Below, piece after piece: positions 17,585-27,974 of a stretch of 64,000 nucleotides of DNA. Below the pieces are notes generated by a model that saw only the letters and a program-made list of their open reading frames with translations, ran no database searches and was not told where the DNA came from. Made by a program: the position numbers and the translations under genes. Numbering within the stretch: the first letter of the stretch is position 1; each line of letters starts with the position of its first letter. Origin of the DNA: JAHIKV01 sp963733145 (GTDB lineage Bacteria; Planctomycetota; Planctomycetia; Pirellulales; Thermoguttaceae). Location: positions 1 through 64,000 of the forward strand of contig CAVTCJ010000019.1 in the NCBI GenBank assembly GCA_963733145.1, in the 5' to 3' direction.

Positions 17585-18880
17585 GCCGCACTGAGAGCGT
17601 CGAGGCCGAAGCGGCCGTGTTGGTCGGCGTCTCGCTCCGCAAACAAGAGGCTCGCGACGATTCACTGGAGGAACTCGAGGGGCTCGCCGCCGCGGCCGGG
17701 GTGCAGGTTGTCGGCCGCTTGACGCAGCGCCGCGAGACGCCCGACGCCGCCACCTATCTGGGCAGCGGGAAGGTCGAGGAGCTTTCCCGCCTGACCGCCG
17801 CCAACGACGCCGACTTGGTGATCTTCGACAACGACCTGAATCCCGGCCAGACCCGCAACCTGGAAAAAGCGCTCGAGCCTGAAAGTGCTGGACCGAACGG
17901 AGTTGATTCTGGACATCTTCGCCGCCCGGGCACAAACGGCCCAGGCCCGGCTGGCCGTCGAACTGGCCCAGCTCGAATACTCGATGCCCCGGCTGAAGCG
18001 GTTGTGGACGCACCTCTCGCGGCAGAAAAAGGGGGTCGGCCTGCGCGGGCCGGGCGAGACCCAGTTGGAGGAAGACCGTCGCCTGGTCGAGCACCGCATC
18101 AAGGACCTCCGCCGCCAGTTGGACGCCATCGAGCGCCGCAAGCAGCGGGAGGTCGCCGCCCGCAACGACCTGATGACCGTTTCGCTGATCGGCTACACCA
18201 ACGCGGGCAAGAGCACGCTGATGAACGCGCTGACTGGGGCGGACGTGTTCGTGCAGGACGCGCTGTTCGCCACGCTCGACACCCGCACGCGGCGCTGGCA
18301 ACTGCCCGGCTGGGGGCCGGTGCTGCTGAGCGACACGGTCGGTTTCATCCGCAACCTGCCCCACCACTTGATCGAGAGCTTCAAGGCCACGTTGGAAGAG
18401 GCCCGGCAGGCGGACCTGCTGCTGCACGTGGCCGACGGGGCGAATCCGGCCGTACTCGATCAGATCGCCGCCGCCTACGACGTGCTCGAAGAGATCGGCA
18501 TCCAGCGGAAGGACACGCTGCTGGTGGTCAACAAAATCGACGCCCTGGCCGACCGCATCCGCCTGGACGCCCTGCTGCAGCGCTATCCCGACGCGGTGCC
18601 GATCAGCGCGCGTGACGGAACCGGCCTGGACGGCCTCGCCCGCGCGGTCAGCGACGCCCTGAGCCGCGGGTTCCTCGACGTGGACGTGGAACTGGGCGTG
18701 GAGAACGGACGGCTGCTGGCCTATCTGGCCGCCCACGGCGAAATCTTCTCGAAGCGGTTCCGCGACAGCCGCGTGACGGTCCATTGCCGCATCCCGCAGC
18801 ATTTTATCGACCGGATCAACGAGGATTCAGTGGTCGTGCGTCCGCGGAACGGAGGGGAGAACGCAGTGGTTAGTGGCTAG
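17572..18880 (+). CDS. hflX: GTPase HflX (one frameshift)
   Basis: A ribosome-associated GTPase that splits stalled or heat-damaged ribosomes. GTG at 17572 follows AGGAGGAA. The N-terminal domain has TYLGSGKVEEL and FDNDLNPGQTRNLEKAL. The frame shifts near 17878 and continues LDRTELILDIFAARA, GLRGPGETQLEEDRR, the P-loop GYTNAGKSTL, DTVGFIRNLPHHL and NKID. All family motifs are present over about 435 residues, so a missing base is more likely than a dead gene. It overlaps the preceding small ORF. Confidence 0.92.
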
Positions 18881-18938
18881 TGGTTAGTGGTTAGTGATTA
18901 GCAGTGAGCGGCCAGCAGTTTCTGATTGATGCGGCCAA

Positions 18939-18981
18939 CCGCTTGCGGTTTCGCAGCGCAACGGGCCGCTTGCGGCTTCGC
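18939..18981 (-). repeat. REP-like sequences, two copies
   Basis: CCGCTTGCGGTTTCGC (18939-18954) and CCGCTTGCGGCTTCGC (18966-18981), between hflX and the SDR gene. Same family as around 21.5 kb. Confidence 0.8.
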
Positions 18982-19020
18982 AACTTACTCCTTCAAATTA
19001 CAATTCAATCCGCAACAACC

Positions 19021-19802
19021 ATGAAACGCAAATTGCAAGGAAGCCGGGCCATCGTCACCGGCGCGAGCAGCGGCATCGGCCGCGAGACGGCGTTGGAACT
19101 GGCCCGAAACGGCGTGTCGTCGGTGATTGTCGCCCGCCGCGAGGACCGGCTCGGCGAACTGGCCGATCAAATCGCGGCCCACGGCGTCAAGGCCGAGGCC
19201 GTCTGCGGCGACGTGACCGATCCGGCCGTCCGGCAGCGGGCGATCGACGCCGCCCGGGACAAGCTCGGCGGCCTGGACATCCTCATCAACAACGCCGGCG
19301 TGGCGCGCTGGGGCCGTTCGTCGACGCCAGCGTGGAGCGGGTCCGCCGGGTGATGGAGGTCAACTTCTTCGCTCTGGTCGAGATGACCCGGCTGGCGCTG
19401 CCGTTGCTGCGGCAAGGCGTCCATCCGATCGTGGTCAACGTCAGTTCGATCGTCGGCCATCGGGGCGTGCCCAACCGCAGCGAATACTCGGCCAGCAAGT
19501 TCGCCGTGTCGGGTTTCAGCGAGGCAATCCGGGCGGAGTTCACCCCGCTGGGCATCGACGTGCTGGTGGTGAGCCCCGGCCCGACCGAAACCGAGTTCTT
19601 CGACAGCGAGTTGGAAAAGACCACCGACGCCAAATGGCCCGAGCACAAGCACGTCCCTGCGGCGGAGGTCGCCCGGCTGACGGTCCGCGCCATCGCCGCC
19701 GGCCGCCACGAGATCATCCCATATTTCTGGGGCCGCGTCCTCTCCCGGCTGAACCGGCTCTCGCCCCGGTTGATGGATTGGGTGATGAAGCGGTACGTGT
19801 AG
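19021..19802 (+). CDS. short-chain dehydrogenase/reductase (one frameshift)
   Basis: A Rossmann-fold oxidoreductase of about 260 residues. The NAD(P) motif is TGASSGIG near residue 15, NNAG follows near 92, and the catalytic Ser-Tyr-Lys are in VNVSSIVG and YSASK. Arg at the end of the second strand (VARRED) favours NADP. The ATG at 19021 (MKRKLQGSRAIVTG) is chosen because the upstream part of the open frame only reads REP repeats. A base is lost near 19315, where GVARWG continues as FVDASVERVRR. The substrate is unknown. Confidence 0.88.
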
Positions 19803-19852
19803 CATCCCCTCGTTGACCTTAGTTGTAGGCCATAGTAGTATATTATTGGGGG

Positions 19853-20080
19853 TTGGGTGTGAACAACCACAAGAACAAGCATATCCGCGCAGCAGTTGAT
19901 TATGCTCTGTCGAAGGGATGGCGGCTCGAGGTTGCCAGAGGCCACGCCCATGTTTGGGGTTATTTGATGTGTCCTGCTGCAAGTCGCAATGGCTGTCGCG
20001 TTCCGGTTTTTTCAACGCCCCGCGTTCCCGAGAATCACGCACGATTCATTCGACGTAAAGTAGATGCCTGCTCGCATTAG
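19853..20080 (+). CDS. small basic protein, possible toxin of a pair, 75 aa
   Basis: It starts GVNNHKNKHIRAAVDYALSKGWR and has His residues (RGHAHVWGYLMCP) and a final STPRVPENHARFIRRKV. Size, charge and the His-containing strand recall HicA-type double-stranded-RNA-binding-fold toxins, but the match is by look only. The next gene starts 22 bases on behind a perfect ribosome site and encodes an acidic 86-aa protein, an arrangement common in toxin-antitoxin pairs. Confidence 0.5.
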   Translation: MGVNNHKNKHIRAAVDYALSKGWRLEVARGHAHVWGYLMCPAASRNGCRVPVFSTPRVPENHARFIRRKVDACSH

Positions 20081-20101
20081 ATATGTTTAAGGAGGTGTGC
20101 C

Positions 20102-20362
20102 GTGGTATACCAGTTTACTGTTGTGTTGGCCGATCAGGACGTTATGACCGTCGAAATGGCCGATGCTCTGTATGAAGCCGGTTGCGATGACGGCCACCCG
20201 TGGTCGAGCGACGGCGTGGCCGCGATCACCTTCGACCGGGATGCGGATTGTCTGGAATCCGCGATTCGCTCGGCGGTTGCGGACGTGCAGAAAGCGAGGT
20301 TCACCGTCAAGCGGGTGGAAATCGAGGAGAATTCGCCGCTTCTGACCGGCGTCGAAGGATGA
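20102..20362 (+). CDS. small acidic protein, possible antitoxin partner, 86 aa
   Basis: GTG at 20102 follows AAGGAGGTG, an ideal ribosome site 5 bases upstream. The protein is acidic (ADALYEAGCDDGHPWSSDG, FDRDADCLESAIRSAVADV) with an alternating strand-helix pattern like an HicB-type or ACT-like fold. It is paired with the basic 75-aa protein before it. No DNA-binding motif is evident. The function is inferred from layout only. Confidence 0.5.
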   Translation: MVYQFTVVLADQDVMTVEMADALYEAGCDDGHPWSSDGVAAITFDRDADCLESAIRSAVADVQKARFTVKRVEIEENSPLLTGVEG

Positions 20363-20365
20363 ATT

Positions 20366-20791
20366 ATGTCGCCGAATTGCCCGTGTCCATACCGACCGAC
20401 GCGTGGTATTCCATTCGCCATATTGATCTCTTTCGGCGTGTTGGTGGTTGTCACTCTTGATGTGCTGACCGTTAAATCGCCATTGCAACGATGGGGCTTG
20501 ATTCCCGCGGCGGCTCTGCCGATTGTCTGGATCATCTTGTGGAATTGGCGGGGACTATTGGCCGGCATCTGTTTTCTCTGGGCGGCCTTAATCGCGGCGG
20601 CGCTCGGCATGGCAGACACAGGACAGTTCGACAACATCACTCTATGCCTGATGATCGAGCTCGGCCCCATATTGGTACTATTTTATCTTGGACCGATTTT
20701 TATCCTCCGGATGTTCGTTGCTTATGCGATCGCATTGCATCGACTGAATAATTCTCCTCCCCTAAAAACGATCAATAGCAGGTCTCCATAG
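20366..20791 (+). CDS. membrane protein, 141 aa
   Basis: Four to five hydrophobic segments (GIPFAILISFGVLVVVTL, WGLIPAAALPIVWIIL, GICFLWAALIAAALGM, LILVLFYLGPIFIL) leave only short loops. It starts three bases after the previous stop and ends nine bases before the RluA-type gene, so it is likely part of the same transcript. The family is not recognised. Confidence 0.6.
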   Translation: MSPNCPCPYRPTRGIPFAILISFGVLVVVTLDVLTVKSPLQRWGLIPAAALPIVWIILWNWRGLLAGICFLWAALIAAALGMADTGQFDNITLCLMIELGPILVLFYLGPIFILRMFVAYAIALHRLNNSPPLKTINSRSP

Positions 20792-20800
20792 CTCGGTCTA

Positions 20801-21511
20801 ATGCCTGAAATCGACACCCTCTACGAAGACGGCCCCTGCCTGGTCGTGTGCAAACCGCCGGGGCTGCCGACGCAGGCGCCGCCGGGCGTCGACAGCCTGG
20901 AGGTCCGCATCAAGGCGTTTCTCAAAGAGCGCGACCGTCCGCCGCACGATGTGTACCTCGGCGTTCCGCATCGGCTCGATCGGCCGGCGTCGGGGGTGAT
21001 GGTTTTCGCCACCCGCCGCCGGGCCGCGCATAAGCTCGCCCGGCAATTTGAGCTGCGAACGGTCAAAAAGCTCTATTGGGCGTTGGTCGAGGGCCGTCCC
21101 GATCCGCCGGCCGGTACATGGCGGGACCACCTGATAAAAGTATACGGCCGCCCACAGGCCGAGGTCGTACCGGCCGATCACCCCGACGCCCGGCCCGCCG
21201 TGCTCCATTATCGCACCATCGCCGAAACGGATTCCGGCGCCTGGCTGGAGATCGAACTGGAGACCGGGCGGACGCATCAGGTCCGCATCCAGGCCGCCTC
21301 GCGGGGCTTTCCGCTGTTGGGCGATTCTCAATACGGTTCGACGATCCCGTTTGGACCGCAATCCGACGATCCCCGCCGGTTGGCGATTGCCTTGCACGCC
21401 CGGTCGCTGGAGTTCGAGAATCCGACCGGGAAACAACGGGTATCGATCGTCGCTCCGCCGCCGGAGTTCTGGCCCCCGGCTGATCAAATATGCGAAACTG
21501 CAAGCGGATAG
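20801..21511 (+). CDS. RluA-family pseudouridine synthase
   Basis: A 236-aa enzyme that converts uridine to pseudouridine in rRNA or tRNA. The catalytic Asp is in HRLDRPASGV (near residue 65). YWALVEG, TGRTHQVRIQ and FPLLGDSQYG are family motifs. There is no N-terminal S4 domain, so it resembles the short RluA/TruC type. The target site cannot be told. The last six residues (CETASG) are encoded by a REP-like repeat at 21492. Confidence 0.92.
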   Translation: MPEIDTLYEDGPCLVVCKPPGLPTQAPPGVDSLEVRIKAFLKERDRPPHDVYLGVPHRLDRPASGVMVFATRRRAAHKLARQFELRTVKKLYWALVEGRPDPPAGTWRDHLIKVYGRPQAEVVPADHPDARPAVLHYRTIAETDSGAWLEIELETGRTHQVRIQAASRGFPLLGDSQYGSTIPFGPQSDDPRRLAIALHARSLEFENPTGKQRVSIVAPPPEFWPPADQICETASG

Positions 21512-21577
21512 TAAAGAGTATCCTTCCGCTTGCGGTTTCGCAGGGAGTCGAGTCTAATGTTGCGAAACCGCAAGCGG
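21492..21577. repeat. REP-like sequences upstream of the RAYT gene, three copies
   Basis: GCGAAACTGCAAGCGG (21492-21507), inverted CCGCTTGCGGTTTCGC (21526-21541) and direct GCGAAACCGCAAGCGG (21562-21577). The first two form a hairpin (BIME-like) that may also end the rluA transcript. Confidence 0.9.
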
Positions 21578-21603
21578 AAATCGAGATTTAGTGGAGAATT
21601 GCG

Positions 21604-22197
21604 GTGGTTATTGCATATCACTTAATTTGGACCGCTTACGGATATTGGCTTCCTAATGACCCTCGCGGGAGCATGTCAAAGTCGATCGCCTGTGATGTGA
21701 CCGCCGAGTTGGGAACACTGCACTATGGACGAAAGCAGGTCCAGCCGTCGGCCCGCGAAATTCGTGAATTCCATAAAGCAGCGCGTGGTGCGCTCAAACA
21801 CGAGTTGTTGGAATATAGACCATCCGACTTCTCAATAATTGCCGATACCCTGGGCGAAGTGATCCGCGAACACAACTATACGTGTTACGCCTGCTCGATA
21901 ATGCCGGACCACGTTCATATTTTGATCCGCAAGCACAAACACCAAGCGGAAGACATGTTGGACAACTTTCAGGTCGCCACCCGCTTGCGGTTTCGCAGCC
22001 TGAAATTGCGGCCCGAGGACCATCCCGTTTGGGGCGGTCCCGGCTGGAAGGTTTTTCTGGACGAACCGACTGACATCCGACGGACAATCGGCTATATTGA
22101 GGGAAATCCGCCGAAATATCGGCTGCCGAAGCAAGATTGGCCCGTTGTCAAGGCATACGACGGCTGGCCGTTGCATCGGCGAACAAACCGCCGCTAA
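21604..22197 (+). CDS. REP-associated tyrosine transposase (RAYT, IS200/IS605-like)
   Basis: A 197-aa single-strand DNA transposase relative. The metal-binding HxH is in MPDHVHILI (near 104) and the likely nucleophile is Tyr in IRRTIGYIEGNP (near 163). The start GTG at 21604 (VIAYHLIWTAYGYWLP) lies 26 bases past a REP copy. REP-like palindromes flank it on both sides (21492-21577, 22198-22250), and one even lies inside the gene (21981-21996, coding TRLRFR). RAYTs are thought to spread REP elements without moving themselves. The frame is intact. Confidence 0.92.
   Translation: MVIAYHLIWTAYGYWLPNDPRGSMSKSIACDVTAELGTLHYGRKQVQPSAREIREFHKAARGALKHELLEYRPSDFSIIADTLGEVIREHNYTCYACSIMPDHVHILIRKHKHQAEDMLDNFQVATRLRFRSLKLRPEDHPVWGGPGWKVFLDEPTDIRRTIGYIEGNPPKYRLPKQDWPVVKAYDGWPLHRRTNRR
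21981..21996 (-). repeat. REP-like sequence inside the RAYT gene
   Basis: CCGCTTGCGGTTTCGC, in frame with the transposase and encoding part of ATRLRFRS. Confidence 0.85.
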
Positions 22198-22250
22198 CCG
22201 CTTGCGGTTTCGCAGAGCTACCAGACAATCTTCTGCGAAACCGCAAGCGG
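22198..22250. repeat. REP-like inverted pair after the RAYT gene
   Basis: CCGCTTGCGGTTTCGC (22198-22213) and GCGAAACCGCAAGCGG (22235-22250) form a hairpin with a 21-base loop, between the RAYT gene and aconitase. Confidence 0.9.
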
Positions 22251-22289
22251 TTTGGATCCATTTTACGAGACGAAACACTGGAGCGACCA

Positions 22290-24992
22290 ATGCGCGACCC
22301 CTTTCACGCCCGAGACGTTTTCAACACTGGCGCCGGCACGGCCGGAATCTATCGTTTGTCGAAACTGGAAGACGCCGGACTGACTAAAATCTCCGCCCTG
22401 CCTTACTCCATTCGAGTGCTGCTCGAGGCGGTGCTGCGGACTTGCGACGGCCGACAGGTGACCGAGGACGACGTTCGCGGGCTGGCCGCCTGGCAGGCCG
22501 AGCGGCCGGCGGCCATTGAGGTCCCCTTCAAACCCGCCCGGATCATACTCCAGGACTTCACCGGCGTTCCGGCGGTGGTCGATCTGGCGGCCATGCGGAG
22601 CGCGATGCAGCGGCTCGGCGGCGATCCCGCCCGGATCAACCCGCTGGTCCCCGTCGATCTGGTGATCGACCACTCGGTGCAAGTGGACCGCTACGGCTCG
22701 ACCGGGCGCTGGCCGAGAACATCGCCTTGGAGTTCGAGCGGAATCGCGAGCGCTACGAATTTCTCCGCTGGGGGCAAAAGGCGTTCCAAAATTTTCGGGT
22801 TGTGCCGCCGGGGATGGGCATCGTCCATCAGGTCAACCTGGAGTATCTCGCCAAGTGCGTCTGCCTCCGCGAGGAGGCCGACGGGCCGGTGGCCTTCCCC
22901 GACACCCTCGCGGGAACCGACAGCCACACGACGATGATCAACGGTTTGGGCGTGGTCGGCTGGGGCGTGGGCGGGATCGAGGCCGAGGGAATGATGCTCG
23001 GCCAGCCGCTCTACATGCTCGCCCCCGAGGTGGTCGGCTTCGAGCTTACCGGCGAGCTCCCGCCCGGCGTCACGGCCACCGATCTGGTGCTGACCATCTC
23101 GCAAATCCTCCGCGCCGAGGGTGTCGTCGACAAGTTCGTCGAATACTTCGGCTCGGCCATGGCCACGATGAAGGTCGAGGATCGGGCGACCATCGGCAAC
23201 ATGGCCCCCGACTACGGCGCCACGATGGGCTATTTCCCCATCGACGAGCAGACGCTGGTCTATCTCCGCAAAACGGGACGGACCGACGCCGAAGTCGAAC
23301 TGGTCGAGCGCTACACGAAGGAACAGAACTTGTTCCGCTCCATCGCTTTCGCCGAGAATGCGCCGCGTCCGAACTACTCGAAGGTCTTGCGTCTCGACCT
23401 TTCGACGATCGAGCCGAGCCTGGCCGGCCCGAAGCGTCCGCAAGACCGCGTCCCGCTCAGCCAGATGAAGCAGGCGTTCCACCGTGCGTTGCAATTGCCC
23501 GTCAAGCAGCGCGGCTTCGCGCTGACCGACGAGCAGGCGGCGAAGCACGTCCCCCTGGAAGGCGACGGCCAACTGGGCCACGGCGCGGTGGTCATCGCCT
23601 CGATCACCAGTTGCACGAATACGAGCAATCCGGGCGTGATGCTGGCGGCGGGACTGTTGGCCCGCAACGCCGTCGCCCGCGGGCTGAAGATCAAGCCGCA
23701 CGTTAAAGTCAGCCTGTCGCCCGGCAGCCGCGTGGTGACCGACTATCTGCAGCAGGCCGGGCTGGAGAAGCCGCTCGAAGAGTTGGGATTCTACACGGTC
23801 GGCTACGGTTGCATGACCTGCATCGGCAACAGCGGGCCGCTCAATCCGGAAGTGACCAAGGCGATTGCCGACGGGAAGCTCGTCGCGGCGGCGGTGCTGA
23901 GCGGCAACCGGAACTTCGAGGGCCGCGTCCATCCCTTGACCAAAGCGAACTACCTGGCCAGCCCGCCGCTGGTCGTGGCCTACGCCCTGGCCGGCACGGT
24001 GGACATCGACCTGACGACCGAACCGCTGGGCGTCGGCAGCGACGGCCGGCCGGTCTACTTGAAGGACCTCTGGCCCGCCGCGGATGAAATCAACGAGGTC
24101 GTGTCCCGGTCGGTCAGTCCCGACATGTTCCGCTCCCGTTACGCCGAAGTGTTCGGGGCCAACGACGCCTGGAACCAGTTGGACGTGCCCGAGAGCGAGC
24201 TGTTCCCCTGGAATCCCGACAGCACCTATGTTCAGGAACCGCCGTTCCTGGTCGATATGCCGCTCGAACCGGCCCCGATCCAGCCTTTGGTCGGCGCGGG
24301 CCTTGGCGGCCTTGGGCGATTCGGTCACGACCGACCACATCTCGCCCGCCGGGGGAATTCCCGTCGCCGGCCCGGCGGGCCAGTATTTGCAGGAATTGGG
24401 CGTCCAGCCGGCCGATTTCAATTCCTACGGGGCCCGTCGGGGCAACGATCGCGTGTTGGTCCGCGGCACGTTCTCGAACATCCGCATCCGCAACATGCTG
24501 GCCCCCGGAACTGAAGGCGGTTTTACCCGGCACCTGCCCGACGGCGAAGGGATGACGATCTACGACGCCGCCGTGAAGTACAAGGCGGAAGGCGTGCCCA
24601 CGATCGTGCTGGCCGGCAAGGAATACGGCACCGGCAGCAGCCGCGACTGGGCCGCCAAAGGCCCTTATCTGCTCGGCATCCGCGCGGTGATCGCCGTCAG
24701 CTTTGAACGCATCCACCGCAGCAACCTGGTGGGCATGGGCATCCTCCCGCTGCAACTGCCCGAAGGCCAATCGTGGGAATCGCTCGGACTGACCGGCGAA
24801 GAAATCTTCGACCTGCCCGAGTTGAACGACTCGCTGCGCCCCCGCGGGGAAGTGAAAATCAACGCCACGTCAGCGGACGGCACGGTCATACAGTTTTCCG
24901 CGACGGCGCGGATCGACACCCCGGTCGAGTTGGAATACTACCGCAACGGCGGCATCCTGCAGACGGTGTTGCGCAAACTCGCCCGCGGATGA
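22290..24992 (+). CDS. acnA: aconitate hydratase A (two frameshifts)
   Basis: A TCA-cycle enzyme interconverting citrate and isocitrate, about 900 residues, cytoplasmic. The ATG at 22290 gives MRDPFHARDVFNTG. The cluster Cys residues are in ITSCTNTSN and YGCMTCIGNSGPL. AGTDSHTTMINGLGV, EYGTGSSRDWAAKGP and FERIHRSNLVGMG are also diagnostic. Frames change near 22700 (before LEFERNRERYEFLRWG) and near 24300 (before LGDSVTTDHISPAG). With every active-site motif present, these are most likely base-call errors. It is followed by a REP copy at 25007. Confidence 0.95.
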
Positions 24993-25006
24993 AAAAACGT
25001 CATTTA

Positions 25007-25022
25007 CCGCTTGCGGTTTCGC
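25007..25022 (-). repeat. REP-like sequence after acnA
   Basis: CCGCTTGCGGTTTCGC, 15 bases past the aconitase stop. Confidence 0.8.
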
Positions 25023-25057
25023 AATTAAAAGAGGTGTATCTTGGAATTAAACCATTT

Positions 25058-25133
25058 AGCCCCCCGTGAACACACGGGGGGCATAGCGGCAAATCATGCA
25101 GACCGTGCCCCCGGTGTATGCACCGGGGGCTAA
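25058..25133. repeat. paired hairpins (GCCCCC family)
   Basis: Two strong hairpins, GCCCCCCGTG-AACA-CACGGGGGGC and GCCCCCGGTG-TATG-CACCGGGGGC, in a row after acnA. A related double hairpin lies at 48372-48457. Confidence 0.8.
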
Positions 25134-25169
25134 ATACTCACCGGGAAAAGAGGCTGGAGGGTATAGTCT

Positions 25170-27498
25170 ATGCCGCGAACCTCTTCGATTATGGCGTTGA
25201 CGTGCATTCTGCTGGGGTGGCTCGGCGGGCAAGCTCTCGCCGCGGAAACGATCTTGCCGAACGGGCCGGCGCCGCCGCCGCTGGTCGCCCCGTATTTCCC
25301 CAATCGCGTCTACGAATTCGTCTGGCGAAACTGGAACGTCGTCGAACCGGCGCGGATGGCGAAGCTATTGAGCGCATCTACGGCCGACGTCGTCGCCATG
25401 GCCGCAGCCATGGGACTCCCTCCGGCCGCGGAAATCCCGCCCGAAATTCAGGCGGCGAGGATATCTGACTATTATCCGGCGCAATTGGCACCTGTTGCCC
25501 TACGAACAGTTGCTCGAGTTGTTGGAGATGACTCCCGAACGACTCGCTTTCATCTTGCGGGAAGAGGATTTTCTCTGGATCAAGCTGGGCAATCTCAAGC
25601 CCAATTGTCCGCCCTTGCGTTACAGTCCGCCGGACGAAGTGGCCCGTCGCGGCGCCGCGGAAATCCGCCGCGTTGTCCAGGAGGAGTTCGGCCCGGCGTT
25701 GCATCGGCCAGGCGAACCGCGATTCAGTTTTTTGAAACGGTTCCACCGGCCTTCCGCCGCGGCATTGCCATCCGATTTAGACCACGGCCGGGTACGGCAG
25801 TTGCGGTTCATCTATTCATATTTCGCTCCGTACGGCGATCCTTTGGCCAATCCGGACCTCGATCCGTATCCCGACGGTTTGCTGCAACAGTTGTCGGCCG
25901 TGGGCGTAAACGGCGTCTGGCTGCACGTCGTATTACGCGATCTGGCGCCCGGCGGCGCCGATTTCCCCGAGTTCGGCGCCGGCCACGAAAAACGACTGGC
26001 TAATTTACGCACCCTCACCGAACGAGCGAAGAAGTTCGGCATCGGCGTCTATCTCTATCTCAACGAGCCCCGGTCGATGCCGTCCGGCTTCTTCCGCGGC
26101 GCGAAGTAATGGCCGGCGTATCGGAGGGCGACTGGGGAACGGCCCTCTGCACCTCGCATCCGGCCGTCCGCAAATGGCTGAGCGATTCATTGACCTACGT
26201 GTTTCGACAAGTGCCCGACTTGGCAGGCGCATTCACCATCACCGCCTCGGAAAATCTGACCAATTGCGCTTCGCACGGCAACCGGCAGGCTTGCCCGCAT
26301 TGCAAAGGCCGCGACTACGCCGACATCATTGCCGAGGTCAACGCGACAATCGCCGCCGGAATTCATCGCGGAAACCCCAAGGCCAACGTGATCGTCTGGG
26401 ATTGGGGCTGGCACGGCCACGGCGACGGGGCCGATGTCATTGCCCGGCTGCCGAAATCCGTGAGTCTGATGTCGGTGAGCGAGTGGGGATTGCCACTGGA
26501 CCGCGGAGGAGTGAAAACGGCCGTGAACGAATATGCGATGTCGGCCGTCGGACCGGGCCCTCGCGCCGTGCGTCACTGGGAACTGGCCCGCCGAGCGGGA
26601 CTGAAAACCATCGCCAAGGTGCAGTTGAACAATTCCTGGGAATTGGGCGCCGTCCCCTATCTGCCGGTAATGGATCTGGTGGCCGAACACTGCCGCAACC
26701 TGGCCGACGCCGGCGTGGACGGAATGATGCTGAGTTGGAGTCTGGGAGGGTATCCCTCGCCGAACCTGGAGATTGCCGCTCGCTTCCGCGGCAAGCCGGC
26801 GCCGCGGATCGACGACGTTCTGGATGCCGTGGCCGTCGAGCGTTATGGCCCCGCGGGCGCCCCACTCGCGCGTCAAGCATGGAGCCGCCTTTAGCACGGC
26901 GTTCCGCGAATATCCCTACGATATTGCGGTGCTATACGTCAGCCCGGTGCAAATCGGACCGGCCAATCCGCTGCACCTCGACAAAACCGGCTACAAAGCC
27001 ACGATGACCGGCTTTCCTTATGACGACCTCGACGCCTGGCGAGGACCATATCCGGCCCAGGTCTTCGCCGAGCAGTACGAGAAGGTCGCCACGGGATGGC
27101 GGGCCGGAATCGGACTGCTTCGCGAAGCTGCGGAGAAGGCCCCGCCCGACCGGCGCGAAGAAGTCCAAGCCGAGTTGCGATTCGCGCTCGCGGCGGCGAT
27201 CCATTTTCAATCGGTCGCCAACCAGACGCAGTTCATTATCGCCCGCAACGAGTTGGCCGCTTTATCCGCTGCGGGCTCGCCCGAGGCGCGACAACCACAA
27301 GACACAATGCGTCGCCGTCTGCGCTCTGAAATTGCGCTGGCTCGCGAGCTCTTCACCCTGGCCAACCAGGATTCGCGCATCGGTTTCGAGGCCTCGAATC
27401 ACTACTATTACCTGCCGCTGGACATGGTGGAGAAGGTCGTCAATTGCCGCTGGCTGTTGACGCGGATCTCTGCCGAAAACGCCGTTCATTCCCGCTAG
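25170..27498 (+). CDS. secreted glycosidase-like protein (three frameshifts)
   Basis: About 770 residues once shifts near 25475, 26100 and 26890 are repaired. It has a signal peptide (CILLGWLGGQALAAE), then LLPYEQLLELLEMTPE and FILREEDFLWIKLGNL, a barrel-like part with LRFIYSYFAPYGDP and GVNGVWLHVVLRDL, FGIGVYLYLNEPR, TITASENLTNCASH, ACPHCKGRDY and VIVWDWGWHGHGDG, and a helical tail. The repeated strand-helix pattern and aromatic or acidic motifs suggest a TIM-barrel glycoside hydrolase acting in the periplasm. I cannot name a family. The shift at 26100 is explained by one missing C (RGREVMAG). Confidence 0.55.
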
Positions 27499-27512
27499 GA
27501 ACCACACACTAC

Positions 27513-27919
27513 TAAGTTGTCGGCCAAGGACAACTTCGGTATATGTAGGACAGCCGCCCCCGGCTGTCCAGGGCAATTCGCACAGCCGAGGGCGACGGGT
27601 GCATTTCGCACTTTGTTTGTTAGCCCGAAGGGCTTTTCATAAGAAAGCCCAGGGTTGCCGCACAGCGGCTACCCTGGGTGAGAAGGGCAATAGAAAGACA
27701 ATACCCCAACGGGGTTTCGGAGGCTTCACGCCGCACGACGCAACCCTTTCAGGGTTGATGTGTGGCGTACGCCCCTTTCCCCAGGGTAGCCGCTGCGCGG
27801 CAACCCTGGGCTGTCATATCACAAGCCCTTCGGGCTATAGTGACAATCCACACTATACAAAGTGCGGAATGCACCCAGGGCGACTGTGCAACAAGTTGTT
27901 TTTGGACAACTCCTAAGTT
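27513..27919. repeat. element X, copy 1, interrupted by element Y
   Basis: The outer arms GTTGTCGGCCAAGGACAACT and TTGTTTTTGGACAAC, with an inner CACAGCCGAGGGCG palindrome, match the uninterrupted element at 35795-35902. Element Y (27597-27876) sits in the middle. Confidence 0.85.
27597..27876. repeat. element Y: 280-bp palindromic MITE with 8-bp duplication
   Basis: The ends are GGGTGCATTTCGCACTTTG and CAAAGTGCGGAATGCACCC, and the inside is a nested palindrome (AGCCCAGGGTTGCCGC and complement). The flanks AGGGCGAC at 27589-27596 and 27877-27884 are an exact 8-bp target duplication. It has no ORF. Confidence 0.9.
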
Positions 27920-27974
27920 GACTGGAATCCAGTCTAGCGGGAGGCGATTCCCGGCGGCCATTGCCGTCCGCGTT

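Noticed and set aside
17878..24300. Programmed frameshifting in hflX and acnA
   Set aside because: There is no slippery heptamer or pseudoknot, and neither gene is known to use it; sequence error is the simpler cause.
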